Of a stretch of DNA of 13,765 nt, positions 1 through 7,548 are shown piece after piece. Both the position numbers and the translations under genes were made by a program. The stretch's first letter is position 1. Every line of letters starts with the position of its first letter. Origin of the DNA: Thermofilaceae archaeon (GTDB lineage Archaea > Thermoproteota > Thermoprotei > Thermofilales > Thermofilaceae); NCBI GenBank assembly GCA_027017025.1, contig JALURH010000088.1, forward strand, positions 1 to 13,765. Reading direction: 5' to 3'. The notes beneath the pieces are model-generated. The model was not told the origin of the DNA. It searched no databases and saw nothing but the letters and a program-made list of their open reading frames with translations.

Positions 1-2340
1 AATATCATCTAATCCCCTAACTATAATATCTCTATACGTACCTGTATAGATCTCCACAGCCTTTATAGGCTGATTTAATGGTATTCTTGCATCATGTTTT
101 GCTCTCCTTATCTCAGCTATAGTTGATATAATAATGTCTCCTGTCCTAGCCTTTTCTTCATCATAGTAGACGGGTTCAGGCCAGGGAGAAATCGTTATAC
201 TCTTAAACGTTTCCTTACCTCTGTACAATCTATAGTATATTTCTTCGGAAATATACGGTGCAAAAACAGAAAGCATCTGTAGTATATTTAGTAATACAAT
301 ATAGAGGGTGTATTTAGCCGCTTCTTGGGATTCTTTATCGTGATTTCCAGATAACCTGTATTTAATTACTTCTAGATAATGATCACATAATTTGTGCCAA
401 GAAAACTCTATTATCTCATTGGCTGCTTCCTGGAAATCGCATCTATCTAGAGCTTCAGTAACTTTTTTAATAGTTTCTGCTAGACCCTTCAGTATCCAAT
501 GATCTACTTCTCTAAGTTTTTTCTCCTTTATATCTCCCTTAGGTTTATAATCGCTCAAGAAAATATATGCAAAGCGAGCAGCATTCCATAGTTTAGTTAG
601 AAATCTTCTAGTAAATTCTATTCCCTTCCACGAGAACCTTACATCAGAGCCCGTGGTAGCAGCTGTAGCAGCCCATAAGCGGAAGGCATCCGCCCCATAT
701 TTATCTATAACTTCAAGAAGACTCACATAATTACCATAGCTCTTATGCATCATCCTACCATCGGTGCCTCTCACCATCCCGTTTATTAAGGCAGCTTTAA
801 ACTGGGTTTTACCGAAGAGAGCTATACCTCTAACTAATAGGTAGTAATCCCATGTTCGGATAATATCGTATCCGTTTGGTTGCAGATCTGCCGGGAAAAG
901 CCTTTCATCCATATTGTCAGGCCATCCAGCATGTACGGCTGCAGTTATACTAGAGTCCATCCATGTATCCATTACGTCGGTTTCCCCTACCAATTTAGTT
1001 GAACCGCAGGTAGGGCATTTATCGTAGGGCGGTGGATCTTTACGGGGATCTATAGGCAAGTGCTCAGGCTCTACTACAAGCTCACGGTCACAGTTCTTGC
1101 AGTAGTATACAGGTATGGGGGTTGCAAATATTCTCTGCCTCGAGATTACCCAATCCCAGTCTAGACTCTTAACCCAATTTTCGAGGCGTTTCCTCATGTA
1201 ATCGGGGATCCATCTAATTTTCTTAGCTTCTTCCAGTACCTTGGGTGCAAGTTGAAGTGTTTTAACGAACCATTGTTTCCTGGGTATAATCTCAACTGGT
1301 GTGTGACATCGCCAGCATGTTCCAATGCTACTGTCTATTTCTTCGACCTTAACTAGAAAACCCTTCTCTTCTAGTAATTTAACAATTTTTTTCCTGGCTT
1401 CATCTATAGTTAATCCTTGAAGAGGTCCAGCATTTTCGTTCATTAACCCCTTCTCGTTAATCGAGACAACTACTGGAAGACCGTATTTTTTCTGCCACTT
1501 AACATCCGTCTTGTCCCCGTACGTACATATCATTACGATTCCTGTTCCAAATGCTGGATCTACATCCTCGTCAGATATTATGGGTACCTTGCGATTATAG
1601 ATTGGTACAGTGGCTTTCTTGCCAACTATATGTGTATAGCGGCTATCGGTCGGATTCACAGCTATAGCTACACAGGAGCCTAGAAGTTCGGGTCTAGTTG
1701 AAGCGATAACTATATTTTCTCTATCCTCTACCTCAAATTTGAAGAAATAGAGTTTTCTCTTCCTCTCTACATATTCAACTTCAGCCTCGGCTATAGCTGT
1801 TTCGCATCTTGGACACCAGATCACAGGATGTTCACCACGATAAACTAAGCCTCTTTTGTACATTAACACAAAGCTTAGCTGCGTTCTTCTCCAGTAATCG
1901 GGATCCATAGTCATGTATTCTGTACTCCAATCTATGCTTAGACCCAAAGCTTTTAGTGCATTACGCATAGGTTCTATCCACTTAAGAGTATACTCCTTGG
2001 CTAATCTAAGAAATTCTTCTGGTTCAAATTCGCTTTTCTTCCTCCCAGTACTCTTTTCTACACGTACCTCTGTTGGTAAACCATGACAATCCCATCCTTG
2101 TGGGAAAAGAACATTGTATCCCCTCATTCTCTTGTATCTAGCTACATAGTCTATATAGGAGAAATTAAGGGCATTACCCACGTGTAATTCTCCGCTGGGA
2201 TATGGAGGAGGTGTATCTATACTATAGGTGGGTCTAGTCTTATCCTCCCTATCAAACCTATATATACTCCATTCTTCCCAAAGTTTTTGCCATTTCTGTT
2301 CTACACTTTTAAAGTCGTAACGTTTGGGAAATTCCGACAA
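1..2340 (-). CDS. valS: Valyl-tRNA synthetase, C-terminus cut off by the window edge
   Basis: Class I aminoacyl-tRNA synthetase that charges tRNA-Val in the cytoplasm. The open frame runs off the left edge after 780 codons, so by family length only a short C-terminal piece is missing. Visible in order: N-terminal PPPYPSGELHVGN with the HIGH-type signature at about residues 53-56; an inserted editing (CP1) region with Cys pairs (CPRC, CWRC, CKNC, CPTC) typical of zinc knuckles; the ETDVMDTWMDSS stretch; the KMSKS-equivalent as MHKS at 531-534 (GRMMHKSYGN); then the tRNA anticodon-binding helical domain. The start is a TTG at 2340-2338, chosen because GAGGTGA (complement of 2348-2354) sits 7 bases upstream and the protein then begins MSEFPKRYDF, as archaeal ValRS proteins do. 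It is divergent from the AGOG gene across a 156-base gap. Family assignment is secure; the TTG start is likely. Confidence 0.96.
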   Translation of the reverse strand, partial: MSEFPKRYDFKSVEQKWQKLWEEWSIYRFDREDKTRPTYSIDTPPPYPSGELHVGNALNFSYIDYVARYKRMRGYNVLFPQGWDCHGLPTEVRVEKSTGRKKSEFEPEEFLRLAKEYTLKWIEPMRNALKALGLSIDWSTEYMTMDPDYWRRTQLSFVLMYKRGLVYRGEHPVIWCPRCETAIAEAEVEYVERKRKLYFFKFEVEDRENIVIASTRPELLGSCVAIAVNPTDSRYTHIVGKKATVPIYNRKVPIISDEDVDPAFGTGIVMICTYGDKTDVKWQKKYGLPVVVSINEKGLMNENAGPLQGLTIDEARKKIVKLLEEKGFLVKVEEIDSSIGTCWRCHTPVEIIPRKQWFVKTLQLAPKVLEEAKKIRWIPDYMRKRLENWVKSLDWDWVISRQRIFATPIPVYYCKNCDRELVVEPEHLPIDPRKDPPPYDKCPTCGSTKLVGETDVMDTWMDSSITAAVHAGWPDNMDERLFPADLQPNGYDIIRTWDYYLLVRGIALFGKTQFKAALINGMVRGTDGRMMHKSYGNYVSLLEVIDKYGADAFRLWAATAATTGSDVRFSWKGIEFTRRFLTKLWNAARFAYIFLSDYKPKGDIKEKKLREVDHWILKGLAETIKKVTEALDRCDFQEAANEIIEFSWHKLCDHYLEVIKYRLSGNHDKESQEAAKYTLYIVLLNILQMLSVFAPYISEEIYYRLYRGKETFKSITISPWPEPVYYDEEKARTGDIIISTIAEIRRAKHDARIPLNQPIKAVEIYTGTYRDIIVRGLDDI

Positions 2341-2496
2341 TAACGACTCACCTCGATTAAACCTATTGTCAGCTTGCCGGTCATAAATTGAGAAAGATTT
2401 TAATATCTTTATACTTCCGGCAAGCCTCACCCCTCAGCCTTTAGAAGCTATCCCATTTATATATTCTTTTCTTCTGAGGAAATAGGGAGACTGAGT
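2341..2496. promoter_or_regulatory. Divergent promoter region valS / AGOG with inverted repeat
   Basis: The gap holds promoters for both flanking genes. On the plus strand a TATA-like stretch at 2456-2465 lies about 35 bases before the AGOG ATG, with a weak GGGAG at 2485-2489. On the minus strand AT-rich boxes around 2384-2414 could serve valS. A perfect 9-base inverted repeat, GCTTGCCGG at 2372-2380 and CCGGCAAGC at 2417-2425, brackets an AT-rich core that itself contains AAAGAT/ATCTTT (2393-2398 and 2405-2410). Function unknown; an operator or a structured leader are both possible. Confidence 0.5.
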
Positions 2497-3342
2497 ATGG
2501 CGTTTAAGCTTGATTTTACAAGAGTAGAGATACTTGGAGGTTTATTCAATAAATATTCTTTTCTAGCTAATAGATTTGAGGAAGCTGATCCACAGTTTAA
2601 GGCTGTCTCAGAAATTGTAAGGAGAATTGGTGGAGAAGAAGCCTTTATAGCGGTAGTTGGTACAGCATTAGTTAGTTATATGCTTTCTCTTAGAGGAGAA
2701 GAACATTGGTTCCTGCTAGCAAAGTATTCTAAGGAGTTTAGTAATGGTGTTCTACTTCTTGAGAAATTCGTTGAAGAAAGCCCTAGCCTTAGGTTCAATA
2801 GGAAAACTAGGTTAAATAGGGTAAAAATCTTTGCTAATAGGATAGTACCAATTATTAGGGAAGAGAAATATTCCCTGCTTAAGGATCTTAGAAGACTACA
2901 CTCCATACTATACAAAGGGCTTAGTGTAAACCCTGATGCTAAGACTATCGTCTTTGCCGTTAAAATGGCTTATTATGTTGCAAAGGCTCTGGGCCTTAAA
3001 GGGGCTTTACCTAAAGATATTTCTATACCTGTTGACCACAGAGTTTGTTTAGTATCTTTGACTAGTGGAATAATAAGAGATTTGGAGAATAATAACTGGG
3101 GACGACGTGCTAATATACTGAGAAATAGAAATCCTAGCATTGTTAGAACCGCCTGGCATAAAGTGTCTAGTATTTCCTGTATACCAGCCATATCTATAGA
3201 TACTGTTTTATGGCTCGTCGGTGGATGTATAGAAAAATGCAGGTATAGATATCACTGTTCAATTGAGTGCTCCGCAGATCTTATAGGAGGATTAGATGAA
3301 TTAGAGCTATTAGAGGAGCTAGTATGTGAACTTAAACCGTAA
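2497..3342 (+). CDS. Archaeal 8-oxoguanine DNA glycosylase/AP lyase (AGOG family)
   Basis: Base-excision repair enzyme of the helix-hairpin-helix superfamily that removes 8-oxoguanine from DNA. The sequence matches the AGOG family as I remember the Pyrobaculum protein: ADPQFKAV (30-37), a GEEHW block (67-71), AKTIVFAVK (148-156) and LPKDISIPVDHRV (171-183). By position K149 corresponds to the catalytic lysine and D180 to the catalytic aspartate. At 281 residues it is somewhat longer than the roughly 256-residue Pyrobaculum enzyme; the extra length is C-terminal and includes four cysteines (244, 248, 254, 258) that could form a metal site. The ATG start has a TATA box about 35 bases upstream. 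The last 29 codons overlap the opposite-strand GTPase gene tail to tail. Family call is firm; the residue assignments rest on remembered homologues. Confidence 0.9.
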   Translation: MAFKLDFTRVEILGGLFNKYSFLANRFEEADPQFKAVSEIVRRIGGEEAFIAVVGTALVSYMLSLRGEEHWFLLAKYSKEFSNGVLLLEKFVEESPSLRFNRKTRLNRVKIFANRIVPIIREEKYSLLKDLRRLHSILYKGLSVNPDAKTIVFAVKMAYYVAKALGLKGALPKDISIPVDHRVCLVSLTSGIIRDLENNNWGRRANILRNRNPSIVRTAWHKVSSISCIPAISIDTVLWLVGGCIEKCRYRYHCSIECSADLIGGLDELELLEELVCELKP

Positions 3343-4103
3343 TCTTCTGGTTTAAAATAGAAATTCAGTTTACCGCTCTGCCAATCTCTTATAATTATTC
3401 TTGCAGCCTCTTCTATATTCAATCTCCCTCCTCTAAGTAATAAACCTCTTTTCTTGGCGTATTTCTCGATAAACTCGTAAGGATCACTTGTAGCAAAACC
3501 ATAGGTTTTCTTGAGGATCCCAGGATTCTTCTCTAAGATTATTTCTAGAAGCTTAGTTGCAGCAGGAAGGGGATCTTCCAAAGCCTCTGGCCTAAGTGCA
3601 CTTTTTATAATTAATTCTTCTTTACTAACTCTAGGAATTACTCCTGGAGTATCTATCACTCTCAGCCATGTAGATGCCCTGACTATCATTACGTGCTTAG
3701 TATATCCAGGTATAGGAGATGTCCCAGCACTATGTGAACCCTTAAGAATATTCAAGATAGTTGATTTACCTACATTCGGCAAACCCACTATAGCAACAGT
3801 AACTGGACGCTTAGGGGATAACATCTTTATGTATTTCCAAAGTAGCCTCGTCCCCAATCTCTTACTAGCACTAATGTAAATCGAAGGATACTCCCTACGC
3901 AATATTTCTACCCACCTCTCTAGAACATAGCGTGGAACTAGGTCTGCCTTATTTATCACGATAAGTAACTTTTTACCCATTTTATTAACGATTTTTTCAA
4001 GCCTGTGGCTTCTAGTTCCCCAAGGATCTCTAGAATCAACTACTTCGATTATAATATCGGCTTTTCTAACGATAGTTCTAACTATTCTCCACTCCTTAGA
4101 CAT
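3252..4103 (-). CDS. Circularly permuted GTPase, YlqF/YawG (COG1161) family
   Basis: GTP-binding protein of the class that assists ribosome assembly (RbgA/YlqF and the Nog2/Lsg1 relatives). The G motifs come in permuted order: G4 NKAD at 51-54, G5-like SAS at 78-80, G1 GLPNVGKST at 107-115, a G2-type GTSPIPGYTKH at 127-137, and G3 DTPG at 151-154. A C-terminal segment ends with IIRDWQSGKLNFYFKPEDYG. The remaining 26 residues are rich in Ser and Asn and are encoded entirely in the antisense overlap with the AGOG gene, which suggests a tail gained by loss of an earlier stop. The ATG has no ribosome site; an AT-rich TTTAAATT box at 4129-4137 lies about 30 bases upstream, so the mRNA is probably leaderless. 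Exact substrate (large-subunit assembly) is inferred from the family. Confidence 0.93.
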   Translation of the reverse strand: MSKEWRIVRTIVRKADIIIEVVDSRDPWGTRSHRLEKIVNKMGKKLLIVINKADLVPRYVLERWVEILRREYPSIYISASKRLGTRLLWKYIKMLSPKRPVTVAIVGLPNVGKSTILNILKGSHSAGTSPIPGYTKHVMIVRASTWLRVIDTPGVIPRVSKEELIIKSALRPEALEDPLPAATKLLEIILEKNPGILKKTYGFATSDPYEFIEKYAKKRGLLLRGGRLNIEEAARIIIRDWQSGKLNFYFKPEDYGLSSHTSSSNSSNSSNPPIRSAEHSIEQ

Positions 4104-4126
4104 TATTAAAGAATAAAAAGAAATGG

Positions 4127-4138
4127 TTAAATTTAAAT
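4127..4138 (-). promoter_or_regulatory. Probable TATA box for the permuted GTPase gene
   Basis: The AT-only stretch TTAAATTTAAAT overlaps the last codons and stop of the upstream dehydrogenase gene (stop 4133-4135) and lies 24-35 bases before the GTPase ATG. No Shine-Dalgarno sequence stands between, so a leaderless transcript fits. This suggests the GTPase is not simply read from the dehydrogenase message. Confidence 0.45.
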
Positions 4139-5146
4139 CATCTTAACCTTATCTAAGGGCCTTACATTTAGAACCTCTTTATTTACAAGAGCTGGTGGCA
4201 TTTCACCCTTGAGAACAGATACTAGATTAGTTGCCGAGAGCTCGGCCATCCTTTGTCTGGCTTCTATCGTCGCACTAGCAATATGTGGAGTTAGTATAAC
4301 GTTATCTAATTTTGTTAGCTCGTGACCAGTTGGTAAGGGTTCTTGTTCAAATACATCAAGAGCTGCTCCAGCAATCCACCCTTCTTTAAGTGCTTTAATA
4401 AGGGCTTCAGTATCTATTACCGGCCCTCTAGCAGTATTGATTAAGTATGCTGTTGGTTTCATCATTTTTAATTCCTTCTCACCTATGAGATGATATGTAT
4501 CCTTCGTTAAAGGTACATGGAGACTAACTATATCTGATTCCTTCAGAAGAGTCTCCAAGTCTACATACTTTACTCCTAGCTGTTTCTCAGCTGCTTCATT
4601 CCTGTACACATCATAGTAGACAAAGTTCACTTCAAAGCCTTTAAGCTTAGCCACGGTTGCTCTTCCTATTCTTCCAAGACCTACTATACCTATTGTTTTA
4701 CCTTTCAGTTCTGGACCTGTGAGGAAGTATGGGTTCCAAGGTTTATTCCATTCTCCATTTCTAATTATGTGATCAGCCTCCAATATCCTCCTGGTAATAG
4801 CTAAGATTAGGCCAACAGTGAATTCAGCAACTGCATCCGTCAGAACACCGGGAGTATGTGTAACGTATATTCCCCTCTTCGTTGCAGCTTCAATATCAAT
4901 ATGATCAAAACCTACACTATATGTACTTACAACTTTCAGGTTGGGGGCTGCATCCATAACCTCAGCGTCGATCTTATCCGTCAGGAGGCACAAAATTCCG
5001 TCCTTATCCTTAATCTTCTCTATGAGTTCCTCACGTGATGGAGGCCATTCCTTCGATTGGTGTACTTCAATGTCACAATATTCCTTTAATATTGATAACC
5101 CTGGCTCAGGTATTATCCTTGTTACATAAACCTTGGGTTTGGGCAT
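4133..5146 (-). CDS. gyaR: D-isomer-specific 2-hydroxyacid dehydrogenase, glyoxylate reductase type
   Basis: Cytoplasmic oxidoreductase reducing small 2-keto acids such as glyoxylate or hydroxypyruvate with NAD(P)H. The 337 residues match the length of archaeal glyoxylate reductases. The substrate-binding half contains YSVGFDHID (76-84); the Rossmann motif GLGRIG is at 156-161; catalytic R240 (NTARGPVID), E269 (EQEP) and H288 (TPHIASAT) are all present. An aspartate (D179, YYDVYR) at the end of the second Rossmann strand suggests a preference for NAD(H) over NADP(H). The ATG at 5146 has a strong AGGAGGGG ribosome site (complement of 5153-5160) 6 bases upstream, and a TATA-like box about 40 bases upstream gives it its own promoter. 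It lies 105 bases downstream of the creatininase-fold gene on the same strand. A link to that cluster is possible but unproven; the true substrate could be another 2-keto acid. Confidence 0.88.
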   Translation of the reverse strand: MPKPKVYVTRIIPEPGLSILKEYCDIEVHQSKEWPPSREELIEKIKDKDGILCLLTDKIDAEVMDAAPNLKVVSTYSVGFDHIDIEAATKRGIYVTHTPGVLTDAVAEFTVGLILAITRRILEADHIIRNGEWNKPWNPYFLTGPELKGKTIGIVGLGRIGRATVAKLKGFEVNFVYYDVYRNEAAEKQLGVKYVDLETLLKESDIVSLHVPLTKDTYHLIGEKELKMMKPTAYLINTARGPVIDTEALIKALKEGWIAGAALDVFEQEPLPTGHELTKLDNVILTPHIASATIEARQRMAELSATNLVSVLKGEMPPALVNKEVLNVRPLDKVKMI

Positions 5147-5251
5147 GGCTTACCCCTCCTTTAAGAAAGAATCTTTATCTATAATAAATGTTTCTAGGCG
5201 AAATATTTTGAGATATGAGCTAAAAATAAAATATTTTTTGGGAATTTTTCT

Positions 5252-6163
5252 CTAATATTTGAAGTCCCCAGGTTCTGGCCAAACCTTGGGTACAGTACCT
5301 GGTGGATATGTCTTCTTTAACCATTCAATAAATTCCGTTATCCTCTTTATCGCTTCCTCTACTATTACTTCTCCTTTTTCTGGGCTAGCCTTACTCGGGA
5401 ATCCTACACTTCCCTTCGGGTAGTGATGAATCTCCATGTAATGGCTAACGTCAAACCAGCTGAATGGTCTTCCATAGACGTTTCCAGCTTTATCTACCCA
5501 TTTGTCTGGTATAACTCCAACCATTTTATCAGCATCTGACTCCTTTAGTTTTTCAGTATCTACTAGCTTAGGTGCAACATACCATAATACACTAGCCTCG
5601 AGTTCATCAGCATGAATGAATGGTGTTTCAAGTTTTACTCCTGGTTTTAGCTCTGTTCCTACATGTAGGATATCTCTTACCCAGGCCCACCAACTAGTTA
5701 CCATTATTAATGCATGAACACCTTCTTCTATTATTGCCTTGTCTTTAGCTATTGGTAAAACATATTCCTGGCCATGACTATTGAATAGAATTACTTTTTT
5801 AAAGCCAGCATGGCTAAGCCATTTAACTACACTTACTACATAGTCTATGTATGCCTCCTTCTTTATAGGTATTGTCCCCACCATCCCGTAGTGATGACTC
5901 GGATGACTCCCATAGTAAACTGGAGGAGCTACCGTTACACCAGTTTCATATGCGACGCGCTCAGCTATATATGTTCCAATGAGTGTATCCTCTCCTACAG
6001 CTTGAGCTAATCCATGGCTCTCCACAGAACCACATGGTACGAAAACTATATCATTCTTCTTTACTCTCTCCTGTATCTCGGCCATAGTCATTTGATCAAG
6101 CCAGATTTTCTCTCCAAACTTATTATATACTGGTTTCGAAAATCTTGCTTCATATTTCGACAT
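5252..6163 (-). CDS. iolN: Creatininase-fold metal hydrolase, likely inositol ring-opening enzyme (IolN-type)
   Basis: Creatininase/creatinine amidohydrolase superfamily, 303 residues. Metal-site motifs are visible: GSVESHG (45-51, ligands E48 and H50), GEDT (57-60, D59), FNSHGQE (127-133, H130) and HADELEAS (184-191, H184 and E187). They depart from the usual forms (E-Q-H-G-P, N-G-H-G-G-N, H-A-G-E), so this is not an ordinary creatininase. In Thermotoga maritima a member of this fold (TM0413, IolN) hydrolyses the diketo-inositol made by the neighbouring dehydrogenase into 5-keto-L-gluconate. Here the upstream gene, 38 bases away on the same strand, is that dehydrogenase type, and the epimerase is divergent beside it, so I infer the same role. 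The ATG has GAGGTGA (complement of 6171-6177) 7 bases upstream. A T-rich tract follows the stop. Fold is certain; the specific substrate is inferred from context. Confidence 0.8.
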   Translation of the reverse strand: MSKYEARFSKPVYNKFGEKIWLDQMTMAEIQERVKKNDIVFVPCGSVESHGLAQAVGEDTLIGTYIAERVAYETGVTVAPPVYYGSHPSHHYGMVGTIPIKKEAYIDYVVSVVKWLSHAGFKKVILFNSHGQEYVLPIAKDKAIIEEGVHALIMVTSWWAWVRDILHVGTELKPGVKLETPFIHADELEASVLWYVAPKLVDTEKLKESDADKMVGVIPDKWVDKAGNVYGRPFSWFDVSHYMEIHHYPKGSVGFPSKASPEKGEVIVEEAIKRITEFIEWLKKTYPPGTVPKVWPEPGDFKY

Positions 6164-6201
6164 TTCTATTTCACCTCATATAATCAATAATTTAGGAAAT
6201 A

Positions 6202-7398
6202 TTAAGGCTTTATTGTGATTTTTCCATCAATTCTTTTATGTGCACGCTCGAAGGCTTTCTCCACTTCATCTAGTTTAAAGCGGGAAGTAATAATCTTCGT
6301 CATATCGATACGTCCAGCTGCCATAAGCCTAATAACGTTACCAAATGTTCTCCATCCAGAATGACCTTGACTACCGAATAGTTGTGATCTTCTTACTTGA
6401 AATATTTCTAGATAGATTGGTACGGCCTTTGGGGCCCTACCTATCCATGCGATTTTAGCCCCAATGGCTAGGCTCTTCTGCATTTGTGGAAGAGTCGCAC
6501 TGGGTGCTCCAGCAGCCTCGACATGCATATCAGCTCCTTCCCCACCTGTAACGTCCATTATTTTCTCCCATGGCTCTATACCTTGTTTAGAAAGTTCTAC
6601 AGGATCGAATACGTAGTCCGCTCCAACTTTTAATGCAAGCTCTTTTCTTACAGGACTTATTTCGAAGGATATTATCTTCCCTGCACCAGCAGCTTTGGCT
6701 AAGGATATTGCAGCTAATCCTATAGGTCCAGCGCCCCATATGACAACATAAGATCCTGGTTTAAAGCCTCCAGCTCGGACAAACATCGCGTGGTATGCTA
6801 CAGATGTTGGTTCGACAAGACTGCCGGCCTCAAAGGCTTTTTCCTCACTACTATATCTATTGAGTAAACTATTTATCTTCCATATATACCTCTCTTTAAC
6901 AACAACGTATTCTGCCATAGCACCATCATGAGTGAACCCTAGCTCTCCATATGTCATATTAGCTGGATCATTCAGTAGGTAACAGTGGTTAACATAAGCT
7001 GATCTACAGGCATTACATTCTCCACACCATAACATCTCTTCACTAGTAACCATGTCTCCCGGTTTTACCCATTGGACGTTTGAGCCAACCTCTTCTACCA
7101 CACCACTAAACTCATGTCCTATAACTACTGGGAATCTAGTTAAACCTGGATAAATTATATATCCTTCTTCATCTGTCTCGAGGAAATGCACGTCGCTGCC
7201 GCAAATACCGCATGCTTTTACTTTAATTAAAACCTCATCTGGGCCTGGCTTAGGCTTAGGGTAATCAGTTCTGTAAATTAATTTAGGGTTTCTCCAAACT
7301 CTATTTCCTTCACGAACCTTTCTAGTTTTCTTCTCGGCTTCGGTTATTTCATAGCCTGATCTAGGTGCGAATTCAGCATCGACAATGGCTACTCTCAT
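6202..7398 (-). CDS. iolM: Zinc-dependent medium-chain dehydrogenase, likely scyllo-inosose dehydrogenase (IolM-type)
   Basis: Medium-chain alcohol dehydrogenase, 398 residues from the chosen start. Catalytic zinc ligands lie in CGICGSDVH (C66) and GHE (H95, E96); structural zinc cysteines are C125, C128, C131 and C139; the NAD-binding GAGPIGLA motif follows. Signature stretches EEGYIIYPGL, SEEMLWCGEC and SQGHSG match T. maritima TM0412 as I remember it, the enzyme that oxidises scyllo-inosose to a diketo-inositol; other sugar dehydrogenases lack these. The frame stays open to a GTG at 7428, but I prefer the ATG at 7398 because the protein then starts MRVAIVDAEF, in register with TM0412 (395 residues). 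GGTGAG lies 12 bases before it; a GTG at 7407 is a further alternative. It probably forms an operon with the hydrolase downstream. Reaction is by homology and context. Confidence 0.85.
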   Translation of the reverse strand: MRVAIVDAEFAPRSGYEITEAEKKTRKVREGNRVWRNPKLIYRTDYPKPKPGPDEVLIKVKACGICGSDVHFLETDEEGYIIYPGLTRFPVVIGHEFSGVVEEVGSNVQWVKPGDMVTSEEMLWCGECNACRSAYVNHCYLLNDPANMTYGELGFTHDGAMAEYVVVKERYIWKINSLLNRYSSEEKAFEAGSLVEPTSVAYHAMFVRAGGFKPGSYVVIWGAGPIGLAAISLAKAAGAGKIISFEISPVRKELALKVGADYVFDPVELSKQGIEPWEKIMDVTGGEGADMHVEAAGAPSATLPQMQKSLAIGAKIAWIGRAPKAVPIYLEIFQVRRSQLFGSQGHSGWRTFGNVIRLMAAGRIDMTKIITSRFKLDEVEKAFERAHKRIDGKITIKP

Positions 7399-7428
7399 TG
7401 TTGCCACTTTCTCACCAGCAAAAAACAC

Positions 7429-7548
7429 ACATGGGAGATATATAAGAGTTCTTGGTTAAATAAAAATATTACTTTCCTATAAGTAGTTAAACGAAAATTA
7501 CATAGCTTATATACTTCTATATAGACATTGTATCTCCAGGTGGGAAAC
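7429..7548. promoter_or_regulatory. Divergent control region of the putative inositol genes
   Basis: About 120-150 bases separate the divergent dehydrogenase and epimerase genes. For the epimerase a TATA-like TTATATAC (7508-7515) precedes the site AGGTG (7538-7542) and a TTG start. For the dehydrogenase, an AT-rich box around 7455-7470 on the minus strand is suitably placed. A 7-base inverted repeat (GGAGATA at 7434-7440, TATCTCC at 7531-7537) brackets the region; at this length it may be chance. A shared regulator binding here is plausible, not shown. Confidence 0.5.

Noticed and set aside
7528..7548. TTG at 7528 as the start of the epimerase
   Set aside because: No ribosome site before it, and the seven extra residues precede the natural first beta strand; TTG 7549 has AGGTG correctly spaced.
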